Part shown: positions 6,170 to 14,037 of the stretch, in pieces | How positions within the stretch are numbered: position 1 is the first letter of the stretch | How the letters are laid out: the number at the start of each line of letters is the position of its first letter | From: Xanthobacteraceae bacterium | GTDB taxonomy: Bacteria; Pseudomonadota; Alphaproteobacteria; Rhizobiales; Xanthobacteraceae | Length of the DNA: 26,993 bases | Direction of reading: 5' to 3' | Assembly (NCBI GenBank): GCA_019746355.1 | Contig: JAIESC010000144.1 | Coordinates: 1 to 26,993 of the forward strand | Notes under the pieces: generated by a model | Told to the model about the DNA's origin: nothing | The model's database searches: none | What the model saw: only the letters and a program-made list of their open reading frames with translations | Position numbers and translations under genes: made by a program

Positions 6170-7891
6170 ATGGTCTCGATTTCGCTGTTCGTCGAGCTGC
6201 TGCGGACCCGGCCGCTCACGCTGTTCTGGACCATGGCGGGACTGCAGATTGTCCTCTGGACGCTCGTGCCGCTGCTGTTCTATTCCGCGCCGCCCGGCCA
6301 GTTGCCGCTGGTACTCGCCATCGGCCACGACTTTCAGCTTGGAACCGACTTCGGGCCGCCGCTCGCGTTCTGGCTCGCCGAGCTCGCCTATCGCGCAGGC
6401 GGCATGTTCGGCGTCTATCTCCTCTCGCAGATCTGCATCGTCGTCACCTTCTGGGCGGTGCTCAATCTCGGCCGCGCCGTGGTCGGCGAAAGCCACGCCG
6501 TGATGGCGGTGCTGCTGATGGCCGGCGTCGCGGTGTTCTCGGTGCCGACGCCGGAATTCGGTCCGGCGATCCTTGCCACCCCGCTCTGGGCCACGCTGCT
6601 GTTTCACTACTGGCGCGCGGCGCATCGCGGCGAGTTCATCTACTGGCTCGCGGTCGGCGTCGAAGGCGGGCTCCTGCTGCTCACGACCTATGGCGGCGTG
6701 ATCCTGCTCGGCCTGGTCGTGCTGTTCATGCTCTCGAGCAAGATCGGCCGCTCGCATCTGGAAACCGTCGGTCCGTGGGTTGCGGGCCTGGTCGTCGTCG
6801 TGATCCTGTTTCCCTACCTGATCTGGCTCGATCTCGGCGGCGGCACGAGCCTGATCGGCCGCGCGCAGGTGATGCAGAACCTGCGCATGTGGGGCTGGAT
6901 GCTCGCGGCCCTGCTGGTCGGCCATCTCGGCCTCGGCATCCTGGTCGTGCTCGGGCGCGGTTTCATCATTCCCTCGCGCAGCAAGCCGCCGGAGGTGATG
7001 CGCGAGCCGGTCGATCCCGGCGCGCGCGTGTTCGTCTATTTCTTTGCGTTCGTACCCGTGCTGGCGATGGGGCTGTTCTCGTTCCTGAGCCCGCGGCCGG
7101 AGAATTTCATGGCCGCGCCGCTTGCGGCGATGTCCGGGCTCGCGGTGATCGTTGCGGCCGGCGACCGCATCCGCATCGAGCATCAATACGTGATCGGCTA
7201 CGCCTGGGCGGCGCTGATGATCCTGCCGCCGGTCCTGGTGGCGCTGGCGATCACGATCCAGCCGTGGATCTTCGCCGTGGATTTGCGGGTCGGGCGCCCC
7301 GCGAAAGAGATCGGCTCGTTCTTTGCCGAAAGCTTCCAGCGAAGGACCGGCAAGCCGCTGGAGATCGTCGGCGGCGATCTGCCGATCGCCGCGCTCATTT
7401 CGCTCACCGCGCCGACCCGGCCGAGCCTCTATCTGGAGTCGGCCCCGGAATATCTGCCGAAGGTGACCAAGCGCGAGATCGAGGAGAAGGGCGCGGTGGT
7501 GGTGTGGCAGGCGGCCGACACGACCGGCCGGCCGCCCGCGGAAATCCTCCGCCAGTTTCCCAATATCGTCGCCGAGGTGCCGCACACCTTCTCGCGGCGC
7601 TTCCAGGGCCGCATGCCGCTGATGCGGCTCGGCTGGGGCATGATCCGGCCGTACGTGCCGGGCGTGGTGCCCGAGCCGCCGCAGGAGCCGCTCGCCCCGC
7701 CGCAGCCGATCCCCGCGCCGCCGCCCGAGCCGCAATGGCAGATGCCGCAGTTTCCGCAAACGCCGCCGCAAGGTGCGCCACAGGCGCAGCAGCCCGCAGC
7801 GCCTGCTCCCGCGCCGAGCCCTGCCACGCGCGAGCCCTCGTCCCGCCCGCCGCGCTCGCTGCCGCAGCTCGAGCGCCACGCGCCGCAGTGA
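6170..7891 (+). CDS. GT39-like polytopic glycosyltransferase with Pro-rich tail
   Basis: 573-aa integral membrane protein with many hydrophobic segments through residue about 390. The first extracytoplasmic loop carries GHDFQLGTDFGPPLAFWLAE, matching the GT39/ArnT-like family that transfers sugars from polyprenyl phosphate donors on the outer face of the membrane. A soluble region follows (about 390-500), then a Pro/Gln/Ala-rich tail of about 70 residues (PPQEPLAPPQPIPAPPPEP onward). The acceptor is unknown. The start is uncertain: ATG 6170 gives the normal opening MVSISLFVELLRTRPLTLFW, but the GGGGAAG abuts it directly. A GTG at 6128 would add 14 residues and has no better ribosome site. The downstream neighbour cydB is convergent across a dispersed repeat. 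Confidence 0.85.
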   Translation: MVSISLFVELLRTRPLTLFWTMAGLQIVLWTLVPLLFYSAPPGQLPLVLAIGHDFQLGTDFGPPLAFWLAELAYRAGGMFGVYLLSQICIVVTFWAVLNLGRAVVGESHAVMAVLLMAGVAVFSVPTPEFGPAILATPLWATLLFHYWRAAHRGEFIYWLAVGVEGGLLLLTTYGGVILLGLVVLFMLSSKIGRSHLETVGPWVAGLVVVVILFPYLIWLDLGGGTSLIGRAQVMQNLRMWGWMLAALLVGHLGLGILVVLGRGFIIPSRSKPPEVMREPVDPGARVFVYFFAFVPVLAMGLFSFLSPRPENFMAAPLAAMSGLAVIVAAGDRIRIEHQYVIGYAWAALMILPPVLVALAITIQPWIFAVDLRVGRPAKEIGSFFAESFQRRTGKPLEIVGGDLPIAALISLTAPTRPSLYLESAPEYLPKVTKREIEEKGAVVVWQAADTTGRPPAEILRQFPNIVAEVPHTFSRRFQGRMPLMRLGWGMIRPYVPGVVPEPPQEPLAPPQPIPAPPPEPQWQMPQFPQTPPQGAPQAQQPAAPAPAPSPATREPSSRPPRSLPQLERHAPQ

Positions 7892-7937
7892 TGGCTCGCG
7901 GATGTCGCTTTCAATCGGCCAGCGCTGCTTTCGCCAC

Positions 7938-8067
7938 CGTCGTGCCCGGCCTTGTGCCGGGCATCTCGCTTGGGGGCGCGCCGAGCCAGCCTCATCGAGA
8001 TGGCCGGGACATAGGCGAGCGAAGCGACGCCGTCCTTCGGACGGCTAAGCCCGGCCATGACGACGGC
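7938..8067. repeat. Dispersed repeat family 1, copy A
   Basis: About 130 bp between the convergent GT39-like and cydB genes. The ends are inverted (CCGTCGTGCCCGG at the left, CCGGCCATGACGACGG at the right). The core GGGACATAGGCGAGCGAAGC and the palindrome CCGTCCTTCGGACGG reappear almost unchanged on the opposite strand at 14870-14915. It is an intergenic mobile-like palindromic element and may serve as a terminator for both genes. Confidence 0.8.
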
Positions 8068-8090
8068 TAATTTTCTCGAATGAAAAATAT

Positions 8091-9092
8091 CTAGTGATAG
8101 CTCTCGCCCGGCCGGACCTTGCCGCGGAACACGTAGTAGACCAGCGCCGTGTAGGTGAGCGCGAGCGGCAAGAACACCAGCGTGCCGAGCAGCATGAATA
8201 TCTGGCTCGCCGGCACCGCGGCCGCCTGCCAGACCGTCATCGAAGGCGGCACGAGATAGGGAAACCAGGAGATCACCAGGCCGAGATAGCCGAGCAGGAA
8301 CATTGCTATCGCGGCGATGAACGGCCGCACCTCGCGGCCCCTCTCCAGCGCGCGCCACGCCCCGAACCCGATCAGCGCGGTGACGACCGGCACCGGCCAG
8401 AGATAAAGAATGTTCGGCAGCGAGAACCAGCGCGCCGCAATTGCCGGCTGCACATAGGGCGTCCAGAGACTCACCACGCCCATGAAGCCCAGCACCGCGA
8501 GAACGAGCATCTTCGCCTGGCCGCGGGCGCGCTCGGCGATCGGCCCTTCGGTCTTCATCACCAGCCAGCACGCGCCGAGCAGCGCGTAGCCCGCGACGAC
8601 GCCCAGGCCGCACAGCACGGCGAACGGCGTCGCCCAGTCGAACGCGCCGCCGGTGAACGCGCCGTTCTCGAAGCGGATGCCCTGAATGAGGCCTGCAAGG
8701 ATCACGCCTTGTGCGAAGGCGGCGATCGTCGAGCCCGCGGTGAACGCCAGGTTCCACCAGGTCTTGCTGCGCGACACGACGCGGAATTCGAACGCCACGC
8801 CGCGAAACACCAACGCGAGCAGCATCACGATCACCGGCAGATAAAGCGCCGGCATGATCACCGCATAGGCGTGCGGGAAGGCGACCAACAGCCCGCCGCC
8901 GCCCAGCACGAGCCAGGTCTCGTTGCCGTCCCAGAACGGCGCGATCGAGCGCATCATCTGGTCGCGCTCGGCTTCGGACTTTGTGGTGGGAAACAGGATG
9001 CCGATGCCGAGGTCGAAACCGTCGAGGATGACGTAAAGTGCGACCGCGGTGCCGATCAGCGCCGCCCAGATCACCGGCAGATACCATTCCAT
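8091..9092 (-). CDS. cydB: Quinol oxidase subunit II (CydB/CioB)
   Basis: 333-aa subunit II of a cytochrome bd-type quinol oxidase in the inner membrane. It opens with the typical WYLPVIWAALIGTAVALYVILDG and FDLGIG, followed by PFWDGNETWLVLGGGGLLVAFP and about eight membrane helices. It pairs with subunit I to reduce oxygen with quinol electrons without pumping protons. It lies 28 nt downstream of cydA, so the two form one operon. No CydX-like small reading frame is visible after it: the next sequence is 23 nt and then a dispersed repeat. No cydCD is present in the window. Subunit I indicates the cyanide-insensitive (Cio) subtype. Confidence 0.96.
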   Translation of the reverse strand: MEWYLPVIWAALIGTAVALYVILDGFDLGIGILFPTTKSEAERDQMMRSIAPFWDGNETWLVLGGGGLLVAFPHAYAVIMPALYLPVIVMLLALVFRGVAFEFRVVSRSKTWWNLAFTAGSTIAAFAQGVILAGLIQGIRFENGAFTGGAFDWATPFAVLCGLGVVAGYALLGACWLVMKTEGPIAERARGQAKMLVLAVLGFMGVVSLWTPYVQPAIAARWFSLPNILYLWPVPVVTALIGFGAWRALERGREVRPFIAAIAMFLLGYLGLVISWFPYLVPPSMTVWQAAAVPASQIFMLLGTLVFLPLALTYTALVYYVFRGKVRPGESYH

Positions 9093-9120
9093 GTGGTCCT
9101 CCCGCTGGCGATGCGTGCCC

Positions 9121-10515
9121 TTACCGGCTGCCGAGCGCTTCGCGGCCCGCGTCCTGCGCCGCCGCGAGCGGGCTCGCCGAGAACTCCTTGCTCTCCTCGA
9201 TGGCGCGGCCCTGCGGCCCCCGGTTGATGAGCCGGTTCATGTAGTAGATGCCCATCGCGAACACGATGCCGTAGATGACGACGAAGAGAACAAGCGTCGT
9301 CAGAACGTGCGCCGCCGACACCGGCGATATCGCGTCGGCGGTGCGGAGGATGCCGGTCGCGATCCACGGCTGGCGGCCGGTTTCGGTGACGACCCAGCCG
9401 GCGATGACGGCGACAAAGCCGATCCACCACGCCTGGGACATGATCCAGAGATACCAGCGCGTCTCAAACAGCGTGCCGCGCCACCACAGAAACGCACCAT
9501 AGAGCGCGGCTGCGACCATGAAGAAGCCGATCGCGAGCATGATGCGGAAGGCGAAGAACACCGGCACGATCGGCGGGCGCTCGCTGGCCGGCACGTTCTT
9601 CAGGCCGGGGAACAAGCCGTTCCAGTCATGCGTCAGGATGAGCGAGGAGCCGCGCGGGATCGAGATCGCGAAGCGGTTGGTCTCGGCCTTTTCGTCCGGC
9701 CAGGCGAAGATGTGGAAGTCGCCGGGCCTGGAGCCGTCCCAGTGCGCTTCCATCGCCGCGATCTTCGTCGGCTGGTGCTTGAGCGTGTTGAGGCCGTGCT
9801 GGTCGCCGATCAGCACCTGCAGCGGTGCGAGAACGGCGAGAAGCCCGATCGCCATCCGCACCATGGTCCGCGAGTCCTCGTCGTGCTTGCCTGCGAGCAG
9901 GAGGCGGCAGCCGACCGCGAGCACGACGAAGCCGGTGGTCAGATACGCGGCGTTCAGCATATGGGCGAGGCGGTAGGGGAAGGTCGGATTGAACACCACG
10001 GCGATCCAGTCGACCGGATAGGCGATGCCGTCGCGCACCTCGTGGCCGGTCGGGTGCTGCATCCAGCTGTTGGCCGAGAGGATCCAGAACGCCGAGGTGG
10101 CGGTGCCGACCGCGACGACGGCCGACGACAGCACATAGAGCCACGGCGGCACGCGGTTGAAGCCGAACAGCAGGATGCCGAGGAAGGTTGCCTCGAGGAA
10201 GAAGGCGGTCATCACCTCGTAGCCGATCAGCGGCCCGATGACGTTGCCGGCCACCACCGAGAAGCGGCTCCAGTTGGTGCCGAACTGGTAGCTCAGCACG
10301 ATGCCGGACACGACGCCCATCGCGAACGACACGGCGAAGATCTTCACCCAGAACTGCATCAACCGGTGATAGCGCTCGGTGCCGGTGCGCAGCCAGAGCA
10401 CGCCGAGGGTGGCGATGTAGGCCGAAAGCCCGATCGTGAAAGTGGGGAAAATAATGTGGAAGGTGATGGTGAAGGCGAATTGCAGGCGGGCCAGCAGGAC
10501 AGGATCGAGGTCCAT
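9121..10515 (-). CDS. cydA: Quinol oxidase subunit I, short Q-loop (CydA/CioA)
   Basis: 464-aa haem-binding subunit of a bd-type oxidase. Expected haem ligands and conserved acids fall in place against E. coli CydA: H20, E100, E108, H185 and M326 (in FRIMLAIG). The quinol-loop residues K251 and E256 sit in KIAAMEAHWD. M326 corresponds to E. coli M393, so the protein is about 67 residues shorter in between, which is the short Q-loop. GRQPW (380-384) is also characteristic of the cyanide-insensitive Cio type. I chose MDLDP (ATG 10513-10515) since GGAG lies 9 nt ahead of it. An in-frame ATG at 10534-10536 has its GGGAG directly touching the codon. It is divergent from the NCS2 permease gene. I saw no convincing FNR site in the 174-nt gap. 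Confidence 0.96.
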   Translation of the reverse strand: MDLDPVLLARLQFAFTITFHIIFPTFTIGLSAYIATLGVLWLRTGTERYHRLMQFWVKIFAVSFAMGVVSGIVLSYQFGTNWSRFSVVAGNVIGPLIGYEVMTAFFLEATFLGILLFGFNRVPPWLYVLSSAVVAVGTATSAFWILSANSWMQHPTGHEVRDGIAYPVDWIAVVFNPTFPYRLAHMLNAAYLTTGFVVLAVGCRLLLAGKHDEDSRTMVRMAIGLLAVLAPLQVLIGDQHGLNTLKHQPTKIAAMEAHWDGSRPGDFHIFAWPDEKAETNRFAISIPRGSSLILTHDWNGLFPGLKNVPASERPPIVPVFFAFRIMLAIGFFMVAAALYGAFLWWRGTLFETRWYLWIMSQAWWIGFVAVIAGWVVTETGRQPWIATGILRTADAISPVSAAHVLTTLVLFVVIYGIVFAMGIYYMNRLINRGPQGRAIEESKEFSASPLAAAQDAGREALGSR

Positions 10516-10689
10516 GATGCGACGCTCCGGCACCATCTCCCGGCGGCGTGCCGGCTGAGGCGCTCGCTGTTCCTAATGTCATCCTCGCTGTTGAATTCCG
10601 CAAGAGGCTGATGTCTCGCGCATGCCAGCCCGCTATGATGTGGAGCCAATTGTGATGAGTTTACCGGGGATTGGGCAGGGGACCTGACG

Positions 10690-12027
10690 ATGAGCGACGC
10701 ATCCACCAGATCTACGGGCAGCGAGCCTGCGGGCTTTCTCGAACGGCAATTCAAGCTGTCCGAGCACGGCACGAACGTCCGCACCGAATTCATCGCGGGT
10801 GCAACCACGTTCCTGACGATGGCCTACATCCTGTTCGTCAATCCATCGATTCTGGCCAAGGCCGGCATGGACCAGGGTGCGGTGTTCGTCGCGACCTGCA
10901 TTGCGTCGGCGGTGTCGACCCTGGTGATGGCGTTCTACGCCAACTATCCGATCGCGCTCGCGCCCGGCATGGGGCTCAACGCGTTCTTCGCCTTCACCGT
11001 GGTGCTCGGCTACAAATATTCATGGCAGCAGGCGCTCGCCGCGGTGTTCTGCTCCGGCGCGCTGTTCTTTGCGTTGTCGCTGTTCCGGGTGCGCGAATAC
11101 ATCATCGACGCGATCCCGCGAAACCTGAAGCTTGCGATCTCGGCGGGCGTCGGCCTGTTCCTCGCCATCATCGCGCTGGAAGAAGCCAAGCTCGTGGTGG
11201 CGCATCCGGCGACGCTGGTCACGCTCGGCGACCTCAAGCAGTGGCCCGCGATCCTCTGCCTCCTGGGCTTCGTGCTGATCGCCGCGCTGAACTACCGCAA
11301 GGTGATCGGCGGCACGGTGATCGGCATCCTGGTCGTGGCCGCGATCGGCATTCCGCTCGGGCTGTCCAAGTTCGGCGGCGTCGTCTCCGCGCCGCCCTCG
11401 ATCGCGCCGACCCTGTTCCAGCTCGACTTCTCGCGCATCTTCGAGCAGACCTTCATCATCGTGGTGTTCAGCTTCCTGCTGGTCGATATCTTCGACAATG
11501 CCGGCACGCTGATCGGCGTGACGCACCGCGCGGGGCTGCTCGACAAGGACGGCAAGCTGCCGCGCATGCGGGAGGCGCTGCTGTCGGACAGCTTTGCCGC
11601 GATGTTCGGCTCGCTGATCGGCACCTCGACCACGACGAGCTACATCGAAAGCGCGTCGGGGGTGGCGGCCGGCGGCCGCACCGGGCTCACGGCGGCGTTC
11701 GTCGCGATGTTCTTCATCCTCGCGCTGTTCTTCTCGCCGCTCGCCGGCATGGTGCCGGCCTATGCCACGGCCGCGGCGCTGCTTTACGTGGCCTGCGTCA
11801 TGGCGCAGGGGCTCGCCGACATGGCCTGGGACGACCTCACCGAGTATGCGCCGGCGGTGGTCACCGCGGTGGCGATGCCGTTCACCTATTCGATCGCGAC
11901 CGGCATCGGGCTCGGCTTCATCACCTACGTGCTGTGCAAGCTGATTGCGGGAAAGGTCACCGAAGCGAAGCCCGCGGTCATAATTCTGGCGCTGATCTTC
12001 GGCTTGAAGTTCGCCGTTGCAGGGTAG
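10690..12027 (+). CDS. NCS2-family (AzgA-like) purine permease
   Basis: 445-aa polytopic membrane protein of the AzgA branch of NCS2 transporters (guanine/hypoxanthine/adenine uptake with protons). Landmarks are RTEFIAGATTFLTMAYILFVNP near the start, ALAPGMGLNAFFAF, LLVDIFDNAGTLIGV, and GTSTTTSYIESASGVAAGGRTGL. The last two motifs contain substrate-site residues in this family. AGGGGAC precedes the ATG by 6 nt. The next gene, a periplasmic binding-protein homologue, starts 5 nt after the stop, so the two are co-transcribed. Purine specificity is a family inference. Confidence 0.93.
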   Translation: MSDASTRSTGSEPAGFLERQFKLSEHGTNVRTEFIAGATTFLTMAYILFVNPSILAKAGMDQGAVFVATCIASAVSTLVMAFYANYPIALAPGMGLNAFFAFTVVLGYKYSWQQALAAVFCSGALFFALSLFRVREYIIDAIPRNLKLAISAGVGLFLAIIALEEAKLVVAHPATLVTLGDLKQWPAILCLLGFVLIAALNYRKVIGGTVIGILVVAAIGIPLGLSKFGGVVSAPPSIAPTLFQLDFSRIFEQTFIIVVFSFLLVDIFDNAGTLIGVTHRAGLLDKDGKLPRMREALLSDSFAAMFGSLIGTSTTTSYIESASGVAAGGRTGLTAAFVAMFFILALFFSPLAGMVPAYATAAALLYVACVMAQGLADMAWDDLTEYAPAVVTAVAMPFTYSIATGIGLGFITYVLCKLIAGKVTEAKPAVIILALIFGLKFAVAG

Positions 12028-12032
12028 GGACC

Positions 12033-12797
12033 ATGCCAAGCCGGAAATTCGTCGTTGCCGCTCTCGCCGCAATGCTTGCCTTCCTTGTGCCGCAGACGGC
12101 GGACGCGCAGTCGAAAGAGCTCAAGGTGTTCGGCTCGCGCGTCACCAAGGTGATCCTGGGCGAGCTCGGGCCGCAGTTCGAGAAGGCCACGGGCTTCCGG
12201 CCGGAGGTGACCGCCGACGTGGCGCAGGTGATGAAGCGGCGGATCGAGGGCGGCGAGCCGTTCGACCTCGCGGTGCTGGTGGACTTCCAGATCGACGACC
12301 TGATCAAGTCGGGCAAGCTTGTTGCCGACAGCCGCACCGACATCATGTCGTCGGGGATCGGCGTCGCGGTGAAGCGCGGCGCGCCGAAGCCCGACATCAG
12401 CACGGTCGAAGCCCTCAAGCAGACGCTTTTGAACGCCAAGTCGATCACGTATCTCAAGGAAGGCGCGAGCACCATTCATCTGCGCAAGGTGTTCGATGAG
12501 CTCGGCATCACCGAGGCGGTCAAGGGGAAGGCGGTCGAGACGCAGGGCGAGCAGGTCTCGGAATTCGTCGCTGAAGGAAAGGTCGAGCTTGGCCTGATCG
12601 TCATTCCCAACATCATGTCGGTGCCGGGCGCGGAGGTGGTCGGTCCGCTGCCGGCGGCGATCAACTCCATCGTCATGTTCACCGCGGGCGTGTCGGCCAA
12701 CTCGCCGAACCAGCAGGCGGCGCGGGAGTTGATCAAGCTGATGAAGAGCCCGGAGGCGAAGCCCGTGATCAAGGCCAAGGGCAACGATCCGGCTTGA
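12033..12797 (+). CDS. ModA-like periplasmic substrate-binding protein (orphan)
   Basis: 254-aa exported protein of the molybdate-binding-like (ModA/type 2 periplasmic binding) fold. A signal peptide ends ADA at residue 25. The mature part begins KELKVFGSRVTKVILGELGPQFEKATG and has GEPFDLAVL, as in ModA relatives annotated as extracellular solute-binding proteins. No ABC permease or ATPase lies nearby. It begins 5 nt after the NCS2 permease with AGGGA in front. The ligand is unknown: molybdate is possible because the fold fits, but the short DLAVLVDFQIDDLIKSGKL segment lacks anything I can call a molybdate-specific residue. An upstream frame extending to 10671 is an out-of-frame shadow of the permease, not part of this gene. 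Confidence 0.85.
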   Translation: MPSRKFVVAALAAMLAFLVPQTADAQSKELKVFGSRVTKVILGELGPQFEKATGFRPEVTADVAQVMKRRIEGGEPFDLAVLVDFQIDDLIKSGKLVADSRTDIMSSGIGVAVKRGAPKPDISTVEALKQTLLNAKSITYLKEGASTIHLRKVFDELGITEAVKGKAVETQGEQVSEFVAEGKVELGLIVIPNIMSVPGAEVVGPLPAAINSIVMFTAGVSANSPNQQAARELIKLMKSPEAKPVIKAKGNDPA

Positions 12798-12825
12798 GGA
12801 GTATCAATGACACTGAGGCGTGCGG

Positions 12826-12857
12826 CACTGGGTCCCCGCGGAAGCGAGGGCCCAGTG
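12826..12857. repeat. Hairpin between binding-protein and EamA genes
   Basis: CACTGGG (12826-12832) pairs with CCCAGTG (12851-12857), and the inner bases also pair with one bulge. It is either a small dispersed palindrome or a transcription attenuator 28 nt after the binding-protein stop. It lies inside a possible longer EamA reading frame (from 12807), and I take it as a reason to place that start downstream. Confidence 0.5.
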
Positions 12858-12881
12858 ACACAAGCACTGAACCTGCTTCGA

Positions 12882-13328
12882 ATGGATAGAGTCGTGGCGG
12901 AGCTGACGTCATCCTGGCTGTTCTGGGCGATCATGTCCGCGGTGTTCGCGGCGCTGACCGCGATCTTCGCCAAGGTCGGCGTGGAGAACGTCAACGCCGA
13001 TTTCGCGACCTTCATCCGCACCATCGTCATTCTCCTGACGCTCGCTTTCATCCTCCTCGCCACCGGCCAGCTCCAGGCGCCCGGCTCGATCCCGGGGCGC
13101 ACCTACACGTTCCTGATCCTGTCGGGGCTTGCGACCGGCGGCTCGTGGATCTGCTATTTCCGCGCGCTGAAGGCCGGGCAGGCGGCGCAGGTTGCGCCGA
13201 TCGACAAGCTGTCGGTGGTGCTGGTCGCGCTGTTCGGCGTGGCGTTTCTCGGCGAGAAGCTCACGCTGCCGAACTGGCTCGGCGTGGCGCTGATCGCAAG
13301 CGGCGCGATCCTCGTCGCCTGGCGCTGA
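12882..13328 (+). CDS. Short EamA-family transporter
   Basis: 148-aa membrane protein equal to a single EamA (DMT superfamily) repeat of about five helices. It begins SSWLFWAIMSAVFAALTAIFAKVG and ends FLGEKLTLPNWLGVALIASGAILVAWR. Single-repeat EamA proteins probably work as dimers, and the substrate is unknown. The start is unsure. ATG 12882 gives the usual N-terminus but has no clear ribosome site. An in-frame ATG at 12807 would carry the frame through a hairpin that looks non-coding, and a GTG at 12894 is also possible. It lies downstream of the permease/binding-protein pair. Confidence 0.85.
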   Translation: MDRVVAELTSSWLFWAIMSAVFAALTAIFAKVGVENVNADFATFIRTIVILLTLAFILLATGQLQAPGSIPGRTYTFLILSGLATGGSWICYFRALKAGQAAQVAPIDKLSVVLVALFGVAFLGEKLTLPNWLGVALIASGAILVAWR

Positions 13329-13365
13329 GCCGGCGGCAGCCGCAACATTCAAACAGGACAGCGAC

Positions 13366-13965
13366 ATGGAAGCCAACGACGCCGCCGAAATGATGGATGC
13401 CGAACGCGCGCGCGACACCTTCAAGCAGCGCGCCGCGATCACGATTGCGATCTTCGCCATGATCCTGGCGATCTGCGGGCTCGGCGGCTCGAACGCCGGC
13501 AAGGAGGCGCTCAACAACAACGTGCTCGCCTCAAACTACTTCAGCTTCTTCCAGGCCAAGAACATGCGGCAGACCGCAACGGAGCTTGCCGCCGACGAGC
13601 TGGAGCTCGGCTGGCTCAACGACCCGACGGTCCCTGAGGCGACGCGGCAGGCGATGCGGCAGCGGCTCGAGCAGTACCGCAAGACCATCGCCCGCTATGA
13701 GTCGGAGCCGGAGACGCGCGAGGGCAAGAAGGAGCTGATCGCGCGCGCCCGCGAGCATGAGGAGAAGCGCGACCACGCGCTGAAGCAGGATCCGTATTTC
13801 GATTATGCCGAAGCGCTGTTGCAGATCGCCATCGTGCTGATTTCGGTGGCGATCGTCGCTGACCTGGCGTGGCTCGCGTTCTTCGGCGGCGCGATCGGAA
13901 TTCTCGGCACGCTGCTGACGATCAACGGGTTTTATCTATTGGTGGAGATACCGGGGCTGGCGTGA
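13366..13965 (+). CDS. DUF4337-like membrane protein
   Basis: 199-aa protein. One membrane helix lies at about 24-42 and a helical hairpin at about 150-195, with a charged region between them likely to form a coiled coil (KELIARAREHEEKRDHALK). The segment NNNVLASNYFSFFQAKNMRQ resembles the core of DUF4337, a family of unknown function. AGGACAG lies ahead of the ATG. It follows the EamA gene by 37 nt and may be co-transcribed. The family match is from motif memory and is moderately sure. Confidence 0.75.
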   Translation: MEANDAAEMMDAERARDTFKQRAAITIAIFAMILAICGLGGSNAGKEALNNNVLASNYFSFFQAKNMRQTATELAADELELGWLNDPTVPEATRQAMRQRLEQYRKTIARYESEPETREGKKELIARAREHEEKRDHALKQDPYFDYAEALLQIAIVLISVAIVADLAWLAFFGGAIGILGTLLTINGFYLLVEIPGLA

Positions 13966-13990
13966 AGCGGACGCGCGGTGCGGCGTCGGC

Positions 13991-14037
13991 GGTGCCATCC
14001 CTGCCCGCGAGGGACCCTCGTGGGGAGGGATGACACC
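13991..14037. repeat. Cruciform-like palindrome after DUF4337 gene
   Basis: The outer arms GGTGCCATCCCT (13991-14002) and AGGGATGACACC (14026-14037) pair with a single mismatch. Inside them CGAGGG (14008-14013) pairs with CCCTCG (14015-14020). It sits 25 nt past the DUF4337 stop and could terminate that transcript. It could also end an opposite-strand transcript from the LexA-type promoter near 14.55 kb. Confidence 0.6.

Noticed and set aside
6140..7879. 579-aa open frame antisense to the GT39-like gene
   Set aside because: Its composition is mostly Arg, His, Asp and Glu from antisense GC codons, and the plus strand encodes a convincing membrane protein.
10516..10689. FNR-type site controlling cydAB
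   Set aside because: I looked for TTGAT-N4-ATCAA in the divergent gap and found no convincing match.
10671..12797. 708-aa frame suggesting a permease/binding-protein fusion
   Set aside because: The first 450 codons are an out-of-frame shadow of the permease. A signal peptide begins at the ATG at 12033.
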